Source: Geotalea toluenoxydans JCM 15764 (lineage in GTDB: Bacteria > Desulfobacterota > Desulfuromonadia > Geobacterales > Geobacteraceae). From it: a stretch of DNA of 64,000 nt. Below the pieces are notes generated by a model. It was not told the DNA's origin, made no database searches, and saw only the letters and a list, made by a program, of their open reading frames with translations. Within the stretch, counting starts at the first letter, position 1. Each line of letters opens with the position of its first letter. The stretch covers positions 62,001-126,000 of the forward strand of contig NZ_BBCJ01000007.1 in assembly GCF_001311985.1 (NCBI RefSeq), written 5' to 3'. This document shows, one piece after another, positions 41,231 through 53,344 of this stretch. The translations under genes were made by a program, and so were the position numbers.

Positions 41231-41908
41231 ATGCTAGGTTCAATTTTCAAAAACCCGTTGACGCTCTATGTGAAGTACGCACTCAACAGCTATAGATTGC
41301 AAATCAAAAACAAACATTGTCGATTAAGAATTGGATACATGTGCTTGATTGTTAAGTGTAAATTTGGCTACAGTAACACTATTAATGACTTTGTCGCATT
41401 GAAAAATGTCGATTTAGGAGATTTTACTTACATTGCGTCCGGCACTAAAATTAATAACGCTATCCTGGGAAAGTTCTGCTCGATTGGACCGGACATACTT
41501 ATCGGATTGGGGAAGCATCCAGCAAACACTTTTGTCTCAACACACCCAATTTTCTTTTCAACACTCGGACAGGCCCAGGAGGTGCTGTGTGATCGTGACT
41601 ATTTTGACGAATTCGCACCTGTCGCCATAGGTAATGATGTGTGGATTGGAGCGAGAGCTATCATCTTAGATGGAGTGACAATTGGCGACGGAGCTATTAT
41701 AGCCGCTGGCTCTCTAGTAACTAAAGATGTGCCGCCATATGCAATCGTCGGCGGTGTTCCTGCAAAAGTAATAAAGTTTAGATTTGAGGTGGAAGAAATA
41801 GAGTTTCTTATGGATTTCAAATGGTGGGACAAAAGCATAAACTGGCTTAACGATAATTATAAGTCCCTGCACAATATAAATGTCTTTAAAGCGAATAGTG
41901 CTATATAG
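41231..41908 (+). CDS. CatB-like hexapeptide acetyltransferase
   Basis: Left-handed beta-helix acetyltransferase of the xenobiotic/CatB type: [20 protein letters not shown], the loop with [45 protein letters not shown]. The catalytic His is probably that of the GLGKHP or STHPIF segment. AGGA 10 bp upstream supports ATG 41231; ATG 41207 is in frame. Likely O-acetylates an O-unit sugar. Confidence 0.85.
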   Translation: MLGSIFKNPLTLYVKYALNSYRLQIKNKHCRLRIGYMCLIVKCKFGYSNTINDFVALKNVDLGDFTYIASGTKINNAILGKFCSIGPDILIGLGKHPANTFVSTHPIFFSTLGQAQEVLCDRDYFDEFAPVAIGNDVWIGARAIILDGVTIGDGAIIAAGSLVTKDVPPYAIVGGVPAKVIKFRFEVEEIEFLMDFKWWDKSINWLNDNYKSLHNINVFKANSAI

Positions 41909-41934
41909 TTTTCAATAACGGCAGAAATTGTAAA

Positions 41935-42928
41935 ATGACAACAACCAAGATCACTCTTCCTACCTCAAACCATCCTCCTTTCATCCCTGACGATTCATTG
42001 GGTGTCTTTTGCCTGGATGCATCTTACGCCACCACCCGCTTGGTCACGCGAGAGATGCCAGTTGTAGAAGACTCGCCCGATGCCACGTTTAAAAGCGCGC
42101 TGTACTTGTCGCCAAATCCTGAGCGCAAAGGAGAAGGTGGACTACGAACACAAGGATATTTCAAACGATCTTTTCCAGACAGGCCGTTAATAACTGTCAT
42201 TACAGTAGTTTTTAATGGAGAGAAGTGTCTTGAAGAGACCATTAGAAGTGTTATAAACCAGACATACGATAATGTTGAGTACATCATTATTGATGGCGCC
42301 TCTACTGATGGAACTATTGATATTGTCAAACAGTATGATGGTCAAATTGATTATTGGCTTAGCGAGAAGGACGAGGGAATTTATGATGCGATGAATAAAG
42401 GAATCAACAAAGCCACAGGTGAATGGGTCAATTTTATGAATTCTGGCGACTCATTTTATGGAAATAACGTCGTAGAATTAATTTTTAACAAACAGATTAT
42501 AGCGAGTGTTATCTATGGAAATACACTTTATCAGTATGATTCTGTGTACAAAAAAATACGGAAAGCTGAAAAATTAACGTTCAAGTATGGACTCCCTTTT
42601 TGTCATCAATCTTCTTTCACGAAAACAGAAATTCTTAAAGCAGAAATGTTCTGTAGACTTTATAAAATATTTGCAGATTTTGATTTATTCGCAAAACTAA
42701 AAAAAAATGGTTTCTATATTTGTGTATGCAGATCTTACTGTATCAATATTTAACTGTGACGGAGTCTCCACAGTAAAAAGTACTGAGCACTTAAAGGAAC
42801 TATATGCAATAAATAAAAAATACAATGTTTTCTACGCTGCATTTCTAGTCTTAGATATAATATTTAGGGAGACAATGAAAAGAATATTGCCGAAAAAATT
42901 TGTTAGACAAATTCAGGTTTCAAAATAG
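41935..42928 (+). CDS. GT2 glycosyltransferase (frameshift)
   Basis: GT-A transferase with an 80-residue leader ending EGGLRTQGYFKRSFPD, a lead-in seen in several WcaA-like enzymes, then ITVITVVFNGEKCLEETIRS, IDGASTDGTIDIV, DEGIYDAMNKGI and FMNSGDSF. A shift near 42722, in or near a short T-run, splits the C-terminus (raw stop 42753); the corrected frame ends at 42928. Sugar unknown. Confidence 0.82.
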
Positions 42929-42936
42929 GTCGAACA

Positions 42937-44104
42937 GTGAAAATGATATTAAACCCTGCTTTACTTTATGCTTCGTTGTGGACCCTACTTTTATTTCTCT
43001 ATAGTCTTAGGTTTAGCGACTTGTTGCTTCCACTTTCTACAGATGCCTTCCTTTTCTTCTCAGCATCAATTAGTATGTTTCTTCTTGGCTATATACTATT
43101 TATTATCATTTCAAAGAAATGTCTGATTTATATCAAATTAAATCATGAAATATACAAGGAATGGATATTTTCAAGGCATACGACCAAGGTATTATCAATT
43201 TTAACAAAAGTTTTGATTGTCGGGTTGATTACTGAACTAATTTATTTTCAAAACGTACCATTAGTTTCTTTGTTAGGTATCGGGAAAATAATACGTTATA
43301 CCGAATTTGGCTTTCCAGGAATACATGGCTTATTAAATGCCACCCTATTGGTCATTATTACTATTTTGTTTGTAAGACATTTGTATAAGCCGAGTAAACT
43401 AAATTTTACATTGATTCTATTGGCATTTTCCTGGCCGATATTGCTTGTAACCAGACAACTTTTTCTAACGATTGCGGTACAGCTTATATTTCTCTATATT
43501 CTTATAAAAGGGGCTAGCTTCAAAGGTTTTGTTAAAATAATTTTGATGATATTCGGGCTAATATTTATATTTGGTTACATAGGAGATTTGAGGTCTGGAA
43601 GAGATGGTATTATTGCACTTGCAAGACCCACAATAGAGTATCCAGATTATTTACCTTCTGGACTACTTTGGGCTTACATATATATTGTATCTCCGCTGAA
43701 TAATGTAGTAAACAATGTGAACATAACACCTTACTATGCACCTATTGGAACAATTAGTGGTCTTATACCATCATTTGCAAGAAACTATTTAATAGAACTT
43801 CTGGGTATTTCACCCCCAGCATGGGAACTGGTAAATGAAACACTGAATGTCTCCTCAATGCACGAGAAATTTTTTAATAGACTATGGCCCTTTCTTTAGT
43901 AATTTTATTTATTTTATAATATCATTTTTTTCCTATTTTATAGTAAAGCGATCCTTTAACGATCCAAGATATGGGTTTGCTCTTGTTGTTATTCTGCATG
44001 CAATAGTATTTTCCTTTTTTACAGATTTTATGTTTCACTTAGTGTTTGTTGCTCAGTTTATTTATTATATTACAATATTCAAAAGGCCAATATTAGATGC
44101 CTAG
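42937..44104 (+). CDS. wzy: Wzy-like O-antigen polymerase (frameshift)
   Basis: Very hydrophobic protein of about 388 residues with ten or more membrane segments and a periplasmic loop (RSGRDGIIALARPTIEYPD), matching oligosaccharide-repeat polymerases of the O-antigen polymerase superfamily in topology; sequence signatures are weak, as usual for Wzy. Frame breaks near 43880 (MHEKFFN before DYGPFF). Strongly AT-rich. Confidence 0.75.
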
Positions 44105-44927
44105 GTTCTCTATTTTAATACCCTGCTACAATTGCTCTAAAACACTACCAAATACTTTATCATCATGTTTACAACAAAAATTTGATGATTTTGAAGTTAT
44201 TCTTATAGATGACTACAGCAAAGACAATGTTGTAAGCATTTATAAACATTATTTACCAGCATTTGTACTGAAAAATATTCCCTTAACATATCATAGAAAC
44301 AGTGTTAACTCAGGTGTATCATTCAGTAGGAATACAGCATGGGATCTGGCAATTGGAGAATATATCTGTTTTCTTGATTCAGATGATATTTGGCATGAAT
44401 CAAAATTGCAAATCATCAATCGATTTTTGAGCACAAACAATTGTTACTGCTTATGCCATTCGTACACAGATAATAAGGATATTTTTTTCACCGAACGCGA
44501 TACCTCAAATTATGAAATTTTTAAGCTTAATCTATTAAAACTGCTTTTAAAAAACCCATCTCAGACATCTTGCTTTGTTCTTAAAAGATCTATTACAGAC
44601 AGATTCGATAACACGATGAGCTATTGCGAAGATTATGATCTTTGGCTGAAAGTATCAAAATCTCATCCAGTCTATCAATTGTGCGGGAAACCTTTGACTC
44701 TACTATCAAGACCTCAGAAAACACCTGGTGGGCTTAGCTCAAATCGTGTGAAGATGCGGTTAGGTGAACTAACTGCGTATTTTAATTTTACACAAAGAAA
44801 TAATATATTTATTATATTACTCCCGCTGTTTCTTGCATACTCGATGTTAAAGCATATTCGATCCGAATTTGGATACATAATTCGATTACTGAAACAAAAA
44901 TTAAATAATAGACAAGTGACACCATGA
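44097..44927 (+). CDS. GT2 family glycosyltransferase
   Basis: 276 residues: FSILIPCYNCSKTLPNTLSS, VILIDDYSKDN, NSGVSFSRNTAWDLAIGEYI, CFLDSDDIWHESKL (DXD), and CEDYDLWLKVS near the catalytic base. Overlaps wzy by 8 bp and the next gene by 4. Probable O-unit transferase, sugar unknown. Confidence 0.87.
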   Translation: MPRFSILIPCYNCSKTLPNTLSSCLQQKFDDFEVILIDDYSKDNVVSIYKHYLPAFVLKNIPLTYHRNSVNSGVSFSRNTAWDLAIGEYICFLDSDDIWHESKLQIINRFLSTNNCYCLCHSYTDNKDIFFTERDTSNYEIFKLNLLKLLLKNPSQTSCFVLKRSITDRFDNTMSYCEDYDLWLKVSKSHPVYQLCGKPLTLLSRPQKTPGGLSSNRVKMRLGELTAYFNFTQRNNIFIILLPLFLAYSMLKHIRSEFGYIIRLLKQKLNNRQVTP

Positions 44928-45703
44928 AATCCTTAGACTCCACCGCTTCAATAGTAATTTATGACAACCCTCGTAATATGGTTAGGAACGCTGCCGCCAG
45001 TTTTTTGGGCACAGATTGTGCTGTGCAACTCACTATCGTTGACAATTCACCTACTCCTGCCCTGCGTTCTGTATTTGAAGACCTTCCTGTTGAGTACCAT
45101 TTTAATGATGAAAATGTAGGCTATGGAAGAGGGCATAATTGGGCAATTCAGCGCGTACAAAACTCTAAATATCACCTGATTCTGAACCCAGACATCGTCG
45201 TTTCTCCTTTTACCATTAAAACTCTGACGGAATTTATGGATAATAATCCGGATATAGGGATGGTCTGTCCCAAGGTATTGAATCGAGATGGTTCTATCCA
45301 GCACCTTAATAAACGTTATCCCACGGTATTCGATCTTTTTGCGCGCCGTTTTTTGCCCAAAAGATTTCATGTTGTTCTTGAAAAACGGCTCGCTATGTAT
45401 GAGACCCGCGATATCGGCTACGAAACTGTTCATGACGTTGAATTCATGACGGGGTGTTTCATGTTTTGCAGGACTAGTGTTTTAAAATCTGTTGGTGGTT
45501 TTGATGAACGCTACTTTATGTATTTTGAAGACTGCGATTTAGGGCAAAAATTTCAAAATGTCGGATATCGTACAGTATACTACCCGCATGCAACTGTTAC
45601 ACATCTGTGGGAGCGTGCTTCACATAAAAGCATCAAGATGATGTGGGTGCTTATTGTTAATATGGTACGATATTTCAACAAATGGGGATGGAGATTCTTT
45701 TGA
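44924..45703 (+). CDS. GT2 rhamnosyltransferase-like enzyme (WbbL type)
   Basis: 259 residues: LTIVDNSPTPALRSVFEDL, NVGYGRGHNWAI, ILNPDIVVSP, VEFMTGCFMFCRTSVLKSVG, FDERYFMYFEDCDLGQKFQ. This motif set is typical of WbbL-like deoxyhexose transferases. No rml genes are in the window, so the donor could be another deoxy sugar such as fucose. Confidence 0.85.
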   Translation: MKSLDSTASIVIYDNPRNMVRNAAASFLGTDCAVQLTIVDNSPTPALRSVFEDLPVEYHFNDENVGYGRGHNWAIQRVQNSKYHLILNPDIVVSPFTIKTLTEFMDNNPDIGMVCPKVLNRDGSIQHLNKRYPTVFDLFARRFLPKRFHVVLEKRLAMYETRDIGYETVHDVEFMTGCFMFCRTSVLKSVGGFDERYFMYFEDCDLGQKFQNVGYRTVYYPHATVTHLWERASHKSIKMMWVLIVNMVRYFNKWGWRFF

Positions 45704-46662
45704 TTAGGAATATTTTGGTGACAGGCGCAACAGGTTTCGTCGGTACTGCCCTTATCAAACATCTTGTACGAGAGAATTTTCGGCTTACTGCCGCTGTATT
45801 GGCCGGAGATGACACTGAGCATTTGCCAGCAGTCGTAGAGCAAGCCATTGTAGAACCTCTCTCCGAATCCAGCGACTACACTGCAGCCCTGCATGATGTG
45901 GACATTATCATCCATTTGGCTGCCCGCGTACATGTCATGCAAGAAACTGCCATTGACCCATTGCAGGAATTTCGCAAAGTGAACCTTCATGGAACTGAAC
46001 GTTTAGCGCTGCAGGCTGCACAAGCTGGTGTGAAGCGATTTGTGTTTATGAGTACTATTGGCGTAAATGGTAACAGCACTAATTCAATTCCATTTACTGA
46101 AAATGATGCTCCACATCCACACAACATTTATTCTTTGTCCAAGTATGAAGCGGAATTAGCATTGCGTAAAATTTCAACAGAATCCAAAATGGAAGTAGTT
46201 ATTATTAGGGCGCCTATTGTCTACGGTCCATGTAACCCAGGTAATTTTTTATCACTTCTAAAAATAGTGTCACAAGGAATCCCGCTCCCTCTTGCTTCAA
46301 TCCAAAACAGGCGCAGCCTAATATATGTTGGCAACCTTGTTGATGCACTTGCCATTTCTGCTGTTCATCCTTCAGCCGATGGTAAAACCTATCTTGTCAG
46401 CGATGGAGATGATATTTCCACGCCCGAACTTATTTACCGAACTGCTTCAGCACTCGGCGTCCCTGCTAGGCTCTTTCCCGCTCCAGTAGGCATCATTCGT
46501 CTAGCAGGTAAAGTTACAGGCAAAAGCTCTTCTATCAATGGGCTATTAAGCTCATTGGTGGTAGACAGTTCAGCCATAAGAACTGAGCTTGGATGGAGGC
46601 CGCCCTTTACATTGGATGAGGGGTTGAGGCAAACGGCGCTATGGTTTAGTAAATTCTCCTGA
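45700..46662 (+). CDS. WbpV-like UDP-4-keto-6-deoxy-HexNAc reductase/epimerase
   Basis: SDR protein: ILVTGATGFVGTALIKHL, IIIHLAARVHVM, FMSTIGVNGN, IYSLSKYEAELAL, RAPIVYGP. The HLAARVHVM motif is typical of the WbpV/FnlX-like group that reduces the WbpM product to UDP-QuiNAc or its epimer. TTG 45700 overlaps the previous stop (TTGA); ATG 45682 and 45688 are alternatives. The WbpM-like partner lies 7 kb downstream beyond the transposons. Confidence 0.83.
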   Translation: MIRNILVTGATGFVGTALIKHLVRENFRLTAAVLAGDDTEHLPAVVEQAIVEPLSESSDYTAALHDVDIIIHLAARVHVMQETAIDPLQEFRKVNLHGTERLALQAAQAGVKRFVFMSTIGVNGNSTNSIPFTENDAPHPHNIYSLSKYEAELALRKISTESKMEVVIIRAPIVYGPCNPGNFLSLLKIVSQGIPLPLASIQNRRSLIYVGNLVDALAISAVHPSADGKTYLVSDGDDISTPELIYRTASALGVPARLFPAPVGIIRLAGKVTGKSSSINGLLSSLVVDSSAIRTELGWRPPFTLDEGLRQTALWFSKFS

Positions 46663-46722
46663 GTAATCCCCCGGCTATGGCGGGGGACCCATAAAGTTTG
46701 ACAGTTCGTGCGAAATGTAGAA

Positions 46723-46766
46723 GCCTCCTTAGACGTGAACCGCTCAAAGATCACGAATAAGGAGGC
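46723..46766 (+). promoter_or_regulatory. Hairpin hiding the tnpA ribosome site
   Basis: GCCTCCTTA (46723-46731) is perfectly complementary to TAAGGAGGC (46758-46766), which contains the ribosome site 5 nt before the TTG start of tnpA. A 26-nt loop separates them. IS200 is known to restrain its transposase by such a structure; this copy shows the same design. Confidence 0.75.
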
Positions 46767-46769
46767 CTC

Positions 46770-47204
46770 TTGGACGACAGCCAGAGTTTATGCCACTCAA
46801 AGTGGGAATGCAAGTATCATGTAGTTTGGGTGCCCAAAGGGCGCCGCAAGGCGCTATACGGGCGCATCCGTCAGTATTTAGGCGAGCTGTTTCACAGTCT
46901 TGCAAGGCAGAAAGAATGCAAGGTAGTGGAAGGCCATCTGTGTAACGACCATGTCCATATACTGATATCGATACCACCAAAGTACTCTGTAGCGCAGGTA
47001 ATCGGTTTCATCAAAGGAAAGAGTGCCATACACATAGCCATAATGTACCTTGGGCAGAAAAAGAACTTCACTGGGATGCACTTCTGGGCACGTGGCTATT
47101 TTGTGACAACAGTAGGAGCGGACGAGGAGACAGTCCGCAACTATATAAAGCAACAAGAGATCGAAGATAAACGGCTCGATCAAATGATGTTAGCGGCAAT
47201 GTAA
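46770..47204 (+). CDS. tnpA: IS200-type Y1 transposase TnpA, 3' tail replaced by IS21
   Basis: 144 residues: KWECKYHVVWVPKGRR, the HUH motif DHVHILISIP, FIKGKSAIHIA, HFWARGYFVTTVG and the catalytic Tyr in VRNYIKQQE. Starts at TTG 46770. The IS21 element begins at 47188, so the last five codons (LAAM region) are IS21 sequence. Removing IS21 and one AATGA repeat restores the ending DQMTMFNEG with stop 49183-49185. All catalytic residues are upstream of the insertion, so activity may persist. Confidence 0.92.
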   Translation: MDDSQSLCHSKWECKYHVVWVPKGRRKALYGRIRQYLGELFHSLARQKECKVVEGHLCNDHVHILISIPPKYSVAQVIGFIKGKSAIHIAIMYLGQKKNFTGMHFWARGYFVTTVGADEETVRNYIKQQEIEDKRLDQMMLAAM

Positions 47205-47272
47205 AAATGCCCCACCTTGGAAATTGAATTTTGACCCACTCTTCCATAACCTAGCCGACCTGGAGGGTCGGC

Positions 47273-49088
<1,816 letters not shown>

Positions 49089-49278
49089 CGCAGGGAGGTG
49101 GGTCATTTTTCAATTTCCGATCATCTGGTAAAGTGGGTCACATTTCGATTGCCGTTGACAAATGACGATGTTTAACGAAGGATGACCACCGTCAGGTGGT
49201 CGGATAATCTTTTGAAATAACCGCTTTGAGCGGTCCACGGTTTTCAAAGCCCCCACCTTAGGTGGGGGATGTCTTACT

Positions 49279-49499
49279 TAAGATTGATGTCGGTTTATTC
49301 TGGCTAGCCCTTCAAGAAGCAAGAGAAGCCAGACGGAAGAAACGCCAAGTAGCTAGTTCCCTCAGTTCAACCGTTCAGAGACAGCTGGCTTTCCCTTACT
49401 CAAGCGGCCTGAAAGCCTAGTTCCGACTTAGGCAAAACATAAACGGGTTGAACAACAGCTAAGACTGAATTTTATTCATCTACCCAAGAACCCTTTAGT
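49279..49499 (+). other. Gene-free stretch after IS200, possible folded RNA
   Basis: No coding sequence or heptads are seen in this roughly 220-bp gap; with the IS200 end it makes a 320-bp gene-free interval. It contains GCCTAGTTCCGACTTAGGC (a 5-bp stem with a 9-nt loop) and other short complementary blocks (CTAGCCCTTC, GGCCTGAAAGCC). No known riboswitch class was recognised. It may be a leader for the following genes or debris of older insertions. Confidence 0.35.
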
Positions 49500-49511
49500 G
49501 TGGAGGAAATA

Positions 49512-49733
49512 ATGAAATTATTTACATACAGCTACGTGTTATTTGTAATTAGTGTATATTTAATTTTTTGTAATTATGCTTATGCGTATCTTGACCCTGG
49601 TGCTGGAAGCTATGTTTTTCAAGTAGTGGTTGCAGCCATTGTTGGCGGGGTATTTACCATTAAAATGTTCTGGCAGAAGATAAAAAATCACTTGGTCAAA
49701 TTTTTTCACAAAAACGGCGGCCATGATTTATGA
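49512..49733 (+). CDS. Small membrane protein with YLDPGAGSY motif
   Basis: 73 residues: an N-terminal hydrophobic segment or signal, the motif AYLDPGAGSYVFQVVVAAIV, a second membrane helix and a basic tail (KKNHLVKFFHKNGG-like). Short proteins with this Y-(L/I)-DPG-(T/A)-GS motif are often found in polysaccharide loci, but no function is known to me. GGAGGAAATA precedes ATG 49512. Overlaps the methyltransferase start by 4 bp. Confidence 0.72.
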   Translation: MKLFTYSYVLFVISVYLIFCNYAYAYLDPGAGSYVFQVVVAAIVGGVFTIKMFWQKIKNHLVKFFHKNGGHDL

Positions 49734-51117
49734 ATGCCGAAATCAGCTATCTTTCGAGCTCTTTCAGGGATCCGAGTGGTTTTCTCTTCCTTGAGAACGG
49801 CACTCTCTTCCGATCTATAACCCGCCTATATCAACAAAACTACGATCATCTGATGCAGTCAGGGCTGTACAACAAGCTCGTTGAAAGCAACCTGCTGCTT
49901 CCACACATGGAGGTAAGCCTATCCGGCAAAGACTTTGACCATAATTACAAAGTAATTCAACCTGAATTGCTTTCGTTTGTTTCCTACCCTTATGAATGGT
50001 GCTTCAATCAAATAAAGGATGCGGCGCTCGCGCTGATAGAAATCCAGAAGCAGTCGCTTGCATTCAATATGATTTTGAAAGATGCGAGCGCCTATAATAT
50101 GCAATTTCACAAAGGAAAGCCTATCTTGATCGACACGCTTTCCTTTGAAATCTACAAAGAAGATCAACCTTGGGTTGCCTATCGTCAGTTTTGCCAACAT
50201 TTTCTGGCTCCTCTTTCGCTAATGGCATTCCGGGATGTCAGGCTCAGCCAACTTATGAGGATATACATAGACGGTTTGCCACTTGACCTTACTAGTAAAC
50301 TGCTTCCGATGTCAACTTGGTTCAATTTTTCATTTTTATCACACATCCATCTGCATGCAAAAACGCAAAAAAGATACGAGTCGAAGGCATTACCACGATA
50401 CTCCCACAAAGTTAGAAAAGATTCTCTTATCGCCCTGATCCATCACCTTGAATCGGCGATTACTGGGTTAAAGTGGCTTCCAGCTGGATCAGAATGGAGC
50501 GAATATTATAATGATACTAATTACTCACAAAAAGCAATGCAGCACAAGCAGCAGTTGGTGGACTATTATCTTGTCGAAAGCAAACCACGCACAGTCTGGG
50601 ACCTTGGTGCCAATACCGGAGCATTCAGTCGTATCGCAATGCATAAAGATATTCACACCATAGCTTTTGATCTTGATCCCGCGGCAGTTGAAAAAAATTA
50701 CTTGCAGATGCGAGAAAATAAGGAAACAAAAATATTGCCGCTATGTCTTGATCTCGCTAATCCCACCCCTGCAATGGCTGGGCACACAAAGAACGACTTT
50801 CATTGGTTGAAAGGGGGCCGTCTGATACTGTTCTTGCTTTGGCATTGATTCATCACCTTGCAATCTCCAACAATTTACCTTTCAGCCACATCGCCTTCTT
50901 TTTGAGCCAGTTGTGCCACTATTTGATTATTGAATTTATTCCCAAGAATGATTCTCAGGTACAAAGACTTCTTTGCACTCGAAAGGACATCTTCACACAT
51001 TATTCTCAGGATCATTTTGAAGCTTCTTTTCAAACATATTTTTTAATTCTTAAACGTGAAAAGATAACAGACACGGAACGAACGTTGTATTTAATGGAAA
51101 AACTAAATGTTTGCTAG
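49730..51117 (+). CDS. SAM-dependent methyltransferase of polysaccharide loci (frameshift)
   Basis: About 462 residues. A long N-terminal domain (FRDPSGFLFLENGTLFRSIT, LKDASAYNMQFHKGKPILID) is followed by a class I methyltransferase fold with motif I TVWDLGANTGAFSRIA and acidic IAFDLDPAAVE. A lost base near 50812 separates the last 100 residues (LALALIHHLAIS). Frequently seen with the small YLDPG protein and a sulfatase-fold protein, as here. Acceptor unknown. Confidence 0.78.
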
Positions 51118-52609
51118 GTACAAAATTCTTTTCAATAGCTGGCTTGCCCTGACACTGAGCGTTCTTTTTTTCCACCCGCTGATTGCAACGCTTCACGATA
51201 ATATTATTATTCTTCAGTGGAGAGTCCAAAATAGTCTTGAACTAATTTCTGTAATAGTCCTGTTCACTGTGATCCTCACTGTAGCGCTATTGCTTATTGA
51301 CAAGATTCCCGGTGTCAGGCTTCGCTTTGCCCTTCTCTTTTGCATATTTATCGTTCCTTTTATTTCTTTCTTCATTCATTTTTTACAGCAAGTTGACTAT
51401 AAAAACGCACTTGTAATTTTGGGAGAATATGCACACAAGAATCAATTGCTAGTAGAGATAATAGTTACTTTTTGCGGCGCTGTTTTTTTGGTGTTGGCAG
51501 CTCGGTACACGAGCAAAATGACGCATGTCATCATCATACTAATACTTATTCTTTCTCCACTGAATTTGCTTGCTGGTTGGACTCTGTGGAGCATATGGGA
51601 TGTTAACACAAAAATTGATATTAACACTCCTAATCTTTGTGATAAAAAAACACACACACCAGACCATAATCTTATAATTATACTTTTCGATTCATTATCT
51701 TACGAGTATCTCTATAAAAATGCTTCAGTATCTTCCAGATATACAAACTTTCACCGCTTATCCTCAATTTCCGATAATTACCATAATGCGCTATCACCGG
51801 GTAAACAAACTTTGACAGCAATCCCTGGCTTATTAACAGGTAAGAGTTTCGATAACGTGCTAATGGGATATAGGCAAATTTACAAAATCTCAAAAGAAAA
51901 TAAGAAAGAATATTTAGATATCCTTTCTGAAAATTTATTTTCTATTGCGAAAAAGAGCGGCTATAAAACATTCTTATTTGGCTCCTATCTTCCCTATTGC
52001 GAAATGTTTGATAGATACCTTAATAGGGGGCACTCATTTAGTATCTATAATTACGCAGGTGTAGAAACACATTTTTCTTTATTAAGTCCGATCATGACAA
52101 ATCTGATTATTTGGCCACGCCAGTCACCTCAGGGTTTCATAAAAAATATAGTAGTTTCTCAATGGCAAAAAGAACAAACCATCAAAGTATTTAAATTTTC
52201 GATGGCAGCCCTTGATGAAAAAAATCCCTTTTTTCTGTTCACACATATTTACAGTACGCATGTACCGCTTGTCTTTGATCGTAATGGTTACTTTGACAAT
52301 AAAGAACCCTTCCTTCAAAGTGCTGAAAATTATACGAAAGCAGTTGAATTTGCTGATTATACACTTGGTGAGCTAATAAGAAAAATGGAAAAAAACACTA
52401 TTTTTGAATCTTCTGAAGTCATAGTTCTCTCAGATCACAATAATCGCAGTATGTTTCCTGGTAAGGAAAATCATATACCTTTAATAATCAAGAAACCTTT
52501 TCAACAGATAAAAAATGATCTTTTTGGTCCCGTACATACTGAGGGAATCCTGAATGAAATTATGAAGAAAAATTCCACTATCAAAATCAATGCCAACCCA
52601 GGAAAATGA
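51107..52609 (+). CDS. Sulfatase-fold membrane protein
   Basis: 500 residues: about five N-terminal membrane helices, then an extracytoplasmic alkaline-phosphatase/sulfatase fold with metal motif LIIILFDSLSYEYL, a likely nucleophile Thr in SPGKQTLTAIPGLLTG, HIYSTHVPLVF and VLSDHNN. The layout resembles phosphoethanolamine or phosphoglycerol transferases, so it may decorate the O-unit or lipid A. No Cys/Ser sulfatase maturation motif is seen. Confidence 0.75.
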   Translation: MFARYKILFNSWLALTLSVLFFHPLIATLHDNIIILQWRVQNSLELISVIVLFTVILTVALLLIDKIPGVRLRFALLFCIFIVPFISFFIHFLQQVDYKNALVILGEYAHKNQLLVEIIVTFCGAVFLVLAARYTSKMTHVIIILILILSPLNLLAGWTLWSIWDVNTKIDINTPNLCDKKTHTPDHNLIIILFDSLSYEYLYKNASVSSRYTNFHRLSSISDNYHNALSPGKQTLTAIPGLLTGKSFDNVLMGYRQIYKISKENKKEYLDILSENLFSIAKKSGYKTFLFGSYLPYCEMFDRYLNRGHSFSIYNYAGVETHFSLLSPIMTNLIIWPRQSPQGFIKNIVVSQWQKEQTIKVFKFSMAALDEKNPFFLFTHIYSTHVPLVFDRNGYFDNKEPFLQSAENYTKAVEFADYTLGELIRKMEKNTIFESSEVIVLSDHNNRSMFPGKENHIPLIIKKPFQQIKNDLFGPVHTEGILNEIMKKNSTIKINANPGK

Positions 52610-52687
52610 ATAAAAATGGGAGTAGCTTCAGGCCCGAGAGGTGGCACTGTCAACGTTATTGCTATTGGCAAAAATACGGATATATTT

Positions 52688-53248
52688 ATGAAGAGAGTAT
52701 TTGATTTTATGTTTTCTTTCGTAGTGTTGCTTTTTTTTATCATGCCCATGCTGCTTGTTGCTTTGCTGGTGAAGTGTAGCTCTCCCGGCCCTATCCTTTA
52801 CTGGTCAGATCGGGTCGGTAAGAATAATGCCATATTCAAGATGCCCAAGTTCCGCACCATGCGCACTGACACCCCAGCAATTGCTACACATTTGCTAAGT
52901 GACCCCGACCGCTACCTGACTTCTATCGGCAAGTTTCTTCGTAAATCAAGCTTGGATGAGTTGCCGCAACTATGGAGCATTGTTAGGGGTGACATGAGTT
53001 TCGTCGGACCCAGACCTGCATTGTATAACCAGCAGGACCTGATTCAGTTACGCACTGAAAAGGGAATCCACATATTGAAACCAGGTTTGACTGGCTGGGC
53101 TCAAATAAACGGTCGTGATGAACTGCCAATCCCAGTTAAGGTCCAATATGACGAGTATTATCTGAGGCATCGGTCTTTCTTGCTGGACTTAGAAATTATG
53201 CTCATGACTTTCTTCAAAGTATTGCGCAGTGATGGTGTTCAGCACTGA
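52688..53248 (+). CDS. Initiating sugar-phosphate transferase (PHPT family)
   Basis: 186-residue polyprenol-phosphate hexose-1-phosphate transferase of the small PglC/WcaJ-C class: re-entrant helix MKRVFDFMFSFVVLLFFIMP, then KMPKFRTMRTD, SSLDELPQLWSIVRGDMSF, VGPRPAL and PGLTGWAQINGRDELP. It would start the O-unit on undecaprenyl phosphate, probably with the WbpM/WbpV product. ATG 52688 is the family start; the frame is open further up to ATG 52616. Confidence 0.9.
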   Translation: MKRVFDFMFSFVVLLFFIMPMLLVALLVKCSSPGPILYWSDRVGKNNAIFKMPKFRTMRTDTPAIATHLLSDPDRYLTSIGKFLRKSSLDELPQLWSIVRGDMSFVGPRPALYNQQDLIQLRTEKGIHILKPGLTGWAQINGRDELPIPVKVQYDEYYLRHRSFLLDLEIMLMTFFKVLRSDGVQH

Positions 53249-53261
53249 TGTCGAGTGTTTC

Positions 53262-53326
53262 TTGCATTTTGCTCGGTTAATGCTATTATGTTAACCCTTG
53301 ACTAGCCTTGTTTATGCAATTGTTAT
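53262..53326 (+). promoter_or_regulatory. Two overlapping sigma70-like promoters before wbpM
   Basis: TTGCAT (53262) and TATTAT (53284) are spaced by 16 bp. A second pair, TTGACT (53298) and TGTTAT (53321), is spaced by 17 bp. Both precede the AGGAGGAGATA ribosome site of the wbpM-like gene, so it likely has its own transcript. Confidence 0.5.
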
Positions 53327-53344
53327 TAGCTCCAGGAGGAGATA

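Noticed and set aside
49279-49499. Cyclic-di-GMP or other known riboswitch
   Set aside because: The conserved core of known classes could not be found.
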